From Candidatus Levyibacteriota bacterium (lineage in GTDB: Bacteria > Patescibacteriota > Microgenomatia > Levybacterales > GWA1-39-11), in assembly GCA_016204525.1 (NCBI GenBank), contig JACQKO010000013.1, positions 1 through 16,071 on the forward strand: 16,071 nucleotides of DNA, read 5' to 3'. Below, in pieces: positions 12,688-16,071 of the stretch. The notes beneath the pieces were generated by a model, which did not search any database, was not told where the DNA came from, and saw nothing but the letters and a program-made list of their open reading frames with translations. Each line of letters starts with the position of its first letter. Within the stretch, counting starts at the first letter, position 1. The position numbers and the translations under genes were made by a program.

Positions 12688-15252
12688 ATGGATGAACAAG
12701 CACAGCAGTCCGGAAACGGCATAGGTAAACTACAGCAGGTAGATATTTCGCAAGAAGCAAAGAAAGCGTATCTAGATTACGCGATGAGCGTTATTGTGGC
12801 GCGGGCGTTGCCTGATGTCAAAGACGGACTAAAACCAGTGCATCGCCGAATTTTATTTGCAATGTACGAGATGGGGCTTTACCCAACCGCAAAATACGCA
12901 AAGTCGGCAAAAATAGTAGGGGAGACTATGGGTAAGTATCATCCTCATGGCGACATGGCAATTTACGACACGCTTGTCCGTCTTGCTCAAGATTTTTCCA
13001 TGCGCTATCCATTGGTTGACGGGCAAGGAAACTTTGGCTCAATGGATGGCGATTCTGCGGCCGCAATGCGTTATACCGAGGCAAAACTGACTGCGATTGC
13101 AATGGAGATGCTCTTTGATATTGACAAAGGAACAGTTGAGCTTAATCCAAACTTTGATGGAACACTTCACGAACCTCAGTATTTACCGGCTAAACTCCCG
13201 AATCTTTTACTTATGGGGTCTGAGGGAATTGCCGTTGGAATGGCAACCAAAATTCCGCCGCATAATTTAGGGGAGGTAATTGACGCTGTCAATTACACAA
13301 TAAAGAAAATGACCTTTACAAAAAGACCGGATTATGTTGAGAGGAAAGACGATCAAGTCCTTACAGATGAAGAGATAAATTCGCTAAAACCTGCTTTTAA
13401 TCTTTCATCCGGAATTACCGTTGATGAACTTCTTGAATATATAAAAGGGCCGGACTTTCCAACTGGGGGAGCAATTTATGATATTAATGAAATTAAAAAT
13501 GTATATAGGACCGGCCGCGGCCGAATATTAATCCGCGGAATTACCGAAATTGAAGATATAGGACAGGGTAAAAACGCAATAATAATTCGAGAAGTCCCAT
13601 ATCAGGTTAATAAGGCGGCGCTTGTCTCAAAAATCGCGGAACTTGCGAAAGACAAAAAACTTGAGGGGATTACGGATCTTCGTGATGAATCCGACAGACA
13701 CGGAATTCGAGTGGTTGTTGAGCTTAAAAGAGACTCATCTCCAAGAAAAGTATTAAACAATCTTTTTAAGACTACATCTCTTCAAACTACCTTTCCTGCA
13801 AACATTGTTGCTCTTGTTGACGGAATTCCAAGGACCCTGAACCTTAAAGTTTTAATAGATGAGTATATAAACCATAGGTTTACAGTAATTACAAGAAGGT
13901 CCGAATTCGAATTAAGGCAATCGCGGGCAAGGCTTCATATTTTAGACGGGTTATTAATTGCAGTAAAAAATATCGATGCAGTAATTGACACCATTAAGAA
14001 ATCTAAAGACGTTGAAGACGCAAAGCAAAACCTCATGAAAAAGTTCAAGCTGACCGACATTCAATCGGTTGCCATTCTTGACATGCAACTTCGCCGTCTT
14101 GCGGCTCTTGAGCGGGAAAAACTTCAGGACGAGCACGATATGGTGAAAGAAACAATTGATTATCTTGTGTCTTTGCTGGCTGGCCCTAAAAAAATGCTAT
14201 CCGTAGTAGAGGATGAGCTGAGCAAGATCAAGGCAAAATACGAAGACCCAAGAAGGACCAAGGTTTATAAATCAAAAGTCGACGAATTCTCGGAAGAGGA
14301 TTTAATTCAGAATGAACCAACAGTCATTACGCTCACTCAAACAGGATACATAAAACGGCAAAGCATGACATCCTTCAGGACTCAGGCGCGGGGAGGTAAG
14401 GGAATTCGCGGAATGACCACAAAAGAAGAGGATATAATAGACAAGATTTTATATGCTGAGACGCATGATTATATTCTTTTCTTTACTAATCTTGGGAAAG
14501 TTTACCAGACCCGGGTCTTTGAAATGGAGGAGGCCAGCCGAATTTCAAAAGGTACAGCAATTGTTAACTTAATTGATATAACGCAAGGAGAAACTATCCA
14601 ATCAATCTTGACTTACAATCCAAAAGAAAAAGATAAACTTAAGAATATTGTAATGGCAACGCAAAAAGGTGTAATTAAGAAAACAAAGGTCTCGGAATTC
14701 GCCAATATTAGACGCGGGGGAATAATTGCAATTAAACTTGAGTCCGACGATTCTCTCCAGTGGGTTAATTCTTCAAGCGGAGAAGATGATATTGTTATGA
14801 TAACTCAAAGCGGAAAAATTATTAATTTCCCGGAGAGTCATGTAAGAGCAACCGGAAGATCAAGCCAGGGAGTTAGGGGAATAAGACTTGTAAAAGATGA
14901 CTTAGTTGTTGGCATGGATGTAGTATCAAAAATCGATCGCGAGGCAAAACTTCTAGTAGTCGCGGAAAACGGGCTTGGGAAAAGAACCCGCGTCTCAGAA
15001 GTAAGGAATCAAAGAAGAGGAGGCCAGGGAGTCAGAATTGCCAATATTAATGCAAAAACTGGGAAAATAGTTTTTGCCGGAGTGCTTGAGCCGGATGCGA
15101 CTGAAGTAATAATAACGTCTGAGAAGGGGCAAGTTGTTAAAATTCCGCTTGAATCAACGCCATTATTGTCCCGCAATGCTCAGGGCGTAATATTAATGCG
15201 TTTCTCGGATAAAAACGACCGTGTCGCCGCCGCCACCACCGTTTCCCCATAA
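12688..15252 (+). CDS. gyrA: DNA gyrase subunit A
   Basis: An 854-residue breakage-reunion subunit. The N-terminal winged helix/tower core holds LPDVKDGLKPVHRRILFAM and the catalytic AAAMRYTEAKL with R128 and nucleophile Y129. The QRDR reads KYHPHGDMAIYD: D94 corresponds to E. coli D87, while the Ser83 position is Met90. A lineage-type insert of about 35 residues (207-242) precedes DELLEYIKGPDFPTGGAIY. A coiled coil follows, then a six-bladed beta-pinwheel with repeated R-x-x-x-G-x-R/I blades. The canonical GyrA box is present as QRRGGQG (775-781), which marks true gyrase rather than topoisomerase IV. The ATG at 12688 has no Shine-Dalgarno sequence and may be nearly leaderless. Complete. Confidence 0.96.
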   Translation: MDEQAQQSGNGIGKLQQVDISQEAKKAYLDYAMSVIVARALPDVKDGLKPVHRRILFAMYEMGLYPTAKYAKSAKIVGETMGKYHPHGDMAIYDTLVRLAQDFSMRYPLVDGQGNFGSMDGDSAAAMRYTEAKLTAIAMEMLFDIDKGTVELNPNFDGTLHEPQYLPAKLPNLLLMGSEGIAVGMATKIPPHNLGEVIDAVNYTIKKMTFTKRPDYVERKDDQVLTDEEINSLKPAFNLSSGITVDELLEYIKGPDFPTGGAIYDINEIKNVYRTGRGRILIRGITEIEDIGQGKNAIIIREVPYQVNKAALVSKIAELAKDKKLEGITDLRDESDRHGIRVVVELKRDSSPRKVLNNLFKTTSLQTTFPANIVALVDGIPRTLNLKVLIDEYINHRFTVITRRSEFELRQSRARLHILDGLLIAVKNIDAVIDTIKKSKDVEDAKQNLMKKFKLTDIQSVAILDMQLRRLAALEREKLQDEHDMVKETIDYLVSLLAGPKKMLSVVEDELSKIKAKYEDPRRTKVYKSKVDEFSEEDLIQNEPTVITLTQTGYIKRQSMTSFRTQARGGKGIRGMTTKEEDIIDKILYAETHDYILFFTNLGKVYQTRVFEMEEASRISKGTAIVNLIDITQGETIQSILTYNPKEKDKLKNIVMATQKGVIKKTKVSEFANIRRGGIIAIKLESDDSLQWVNSSSGEDDIVMITQSGKIINFPESHVRATGRSSQGVRGIRLVKDDLVVGMDVVSKIDREAKLLVVAENGLGKRTRVSEVRNQRRGGQGVRIANINAKTGKIVFAGVLEPDATEVIITSEKGQVVKIPLESTPLLSRNAQGVILMRFSDKNDRVAAATTVSP

Positions 15253-15255
15253 GTT

Positions 15256-15309
15256 AGCAACTAGTGACTAGATACTAGTTACAGCAAACATTTGATCATT
15301 CGATCATTG
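15256..15309. repeat. Heptamer/octamer arrays downstream of gyrA
   Basis: AACTAGT (15259), GACTAGA (15266) and TACTAGT (15273) run at 7-bp period, with AACTAG...CTAGTT forming an inverted repeat (15259-15264 and 15275-15280). TTTGATCA and TTCGATCA follow at an 8-bp period (15291-15306). Confidence 0.8.
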
Positions 15310-15323
15310 TCGGGTGCAATCGT

Positions 15324-15344
15324 AAGACACCCCGAAGGTGTTTT
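15324..15344 (+). terminator. Likely intrinsic terminator after gyrA
   Basis: AAGACACC (15324-15331), loop CCGAA, GGTGTTTT (15337-15344): an 8-bp stem with one G-U pair that merges into a T-run. It sits 70 nt past the gyrA stop and upstream of the folD promoter. An upstream CGGGTG (15311-15316) could pair instead with CACCCCG (15328-15334), which would exclude the terminator stem. Confidence 0.5.
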
Positions 15345-15390
15345 CCGTTGATACCTAGGTTTCTCCTGTAATTCGGGTAAACTCGAACAA

Positions 15391-15399
15391 TGATATAAT
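15391..15399 (+). promoter_or_regulatory. folD extended -10 promoter, leaderless
   Basis: TGATATAAT is a perfect extended -10 (TGn plus TATAAT at 15394-15399), 8 nt before the folD ATG at 15408. The predicted transcription start falls within 0-2 nt of the ATG. The -35 region is poor, as is usual with extended -10 elements. ACAATGAT (15387-15394) overlaps it and is an exact inverted copy of ATCATTGT at 15303-15310. Confidence 0.6.
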
Positions 15400-15407
15400 T
15401 AACTTCT

Positions 15408-16071
15408 ATGAAGATTGACGGTCGCAGAATTGCGGAGGAAATCCGCAACGAACTTAAATCTTACATCTTGCAACTTAAAAACCAAGGAATTGTGCCAAAA
15501 ATTGCCATAATCACTCTTGGGCCGGAAAGCTCTTGGGAAACCTATGTTCGTCAAAAAATAAAAGTTGCCAGGGAACTTGGAATTAAAACGGTAACGGTAT
15601 TGATAAACCTCGAAGATTCAGATGAAGAGAAGTTGATTCGAACAATCCGCGAAATAGACAAAGATCCGAATTACCACGGAATTATTGTGCAAAGACCTAT
15701 TCCTCCAAATTTTAATCGCGAAAGGGTAGTGAATTCGATTTCACCCAAAAAAGACGTGGACGGATTTCGTCCTGACTCGAAATTTGAAGTTCCGGTGTGG
15801 CTAGCCGTCAAGAAAATTCTTGAATCAAGAATCATGAATTATGAATCATGGAGAGAATTAAACTTCGTAGTGTTGGGGAAAGGAGAGACGGCGGGCGGCC
15901 CTATAATTCGCGGTCTTAAAAAAATGGGACTCGAACCTCAAATTATAGACAGCCGAACTACAAATCCGGTGACAATCTTGAAAAATGCTGATATTATTAT
16001 TTCTTGCGTTGGTAAAATCAGAGTGGTAAGTTCGAAAAATATAAAAAAAGGCGTGATATTAATTGGTGTAG
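15408..16071 (+). CDS. folD: Bifunctional methylenetetrahydrofolate dehydrogenase/cyclohydrolase, N-terminal 221 codons (runs off window)
   Basis: The N-terminal catalytic domain shows WETYVRQKIKVARELGI with the conserved Tyr (Y46) and catalytic Lys (K50) at the family spacing, HGIIVQRPIPPNF (Q95) and KKDVDGFRP (about 114-122). The Rossmann NAD(P) domain follows with VVLGKGETAGGPI in place of the usual VVGRSxIVGxP, and DIIISCVGK. FolD interconverts methylene-, methenyl- and formyl-tetrahydrofolate for purine and formyl-Met synthesis. Oddities: the usual PCTPxG motif is replaced by VPVWLAV (128-134), and residues 138-147 are encoded by a heptamer array. About 60-70 C-terminal residues lie beyond the window. 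The ATG is chosen for the MKIDGRRIAEEI family start. Confidence 0.9.
   Translation, partial: MKIDGRRIAEEIRNELKSYILQLKNQGIVPKIAIITLGPESSWETYVRQKIKVARELGIKTVTVLINLEDSDEEKLIRTIREIDKDPNYHGIIVQRPIPPNFNRERVVNSISPKKDVDGFRPDSKFEVPVWLAVKKILESRIMNYESWRELNFVVLGKGETAGGPIIRGLKKMGLEPQIIDSRTTNPVTILKNADIIISCVGKIRVVSSKNIKKGVILIGV
15820..15847 (+). repeat. Heptanucleotide array inside folD (4 x 7 bp)
   Basis: TTGAATC, AAGAATC, ATGAATT and ATGAATC run at exact 7-bp spacing inside the coding sequence. They encode ESRIMNYES in the linker between the FolD catalytic and Rossmann domains. The reading frame is intact through the array. Confidence 0.85.

Overview
The window looks like a piece of a Patescibacteria (Candidate Phyla Radiation) chromosome, most likely Microgenomates-like. 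This is inferred from gene content, not from a phylogeny. Supporting signs are moderate-to-low GC, the standard genetic code, a compact type IV pilus locus with several small prepilins and no outer-membrane secretin, few recognisable Shine-Dalgarno sites, and palindromic GC-rich repeats of a kind I associate with these genomes.

Layout. Bases 1-114 hold the 3' end of rpsK (ribosomal protein S11), followed by about 100 bases of short-word repeats. Bases 222-5176 on the minus strand run, in transcription order, as: a clamp-loader delta'-like gene, a prepilin, the prepilin peptidase pilD, a second prepilin, and then four more tightly packed prepilins. Diverging from these on the plus strand are the cytoplasmic and membrane motor genes pilB (5308), pilT (7208) and pilC (8323). 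The plus strand continues with gyrB (9557), an unrecognised 185-residue protein (11516), inorganic pyrophosphatase ppa (12074), gyrA (12688) and the first two thirds of folD (15408 to the window end).

How it works together. PilD cleaves and methylates the six prepilins. PilC is the membrane platform. PilB is the predicted assembly ATPase and PilT the predicted retraction ATPase. Together these make a nearly complete minimal pilus machine; pilM/N/O-type alignment proteins and a PilQ secretin are not in the window. GyrB and GyrA form DNA gyrase. Ppa and FolD are housekeeping enzymes.

Most notable pattern. Many spacers, and several protein-coding stretches, contain degenerate short tandem arrays whose unit is usually 7 bp (sometimes 8-10). 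Each array has its own core word. They lie in front of pilB, on both sides of a palindrome between pilB and pilT, downstream of gyrA, inside folD, between prepilin genes and, most strikingly, inside the leader peptides of several prepilins. Because 7 is not a multiple of 3, gain or loss of one unit would shift the reading frame. A second recurring theme is candidate -10 boxes 6-11 nt before the start codon, which implies leaderless or nearly leaderless mRNAs for several genes.
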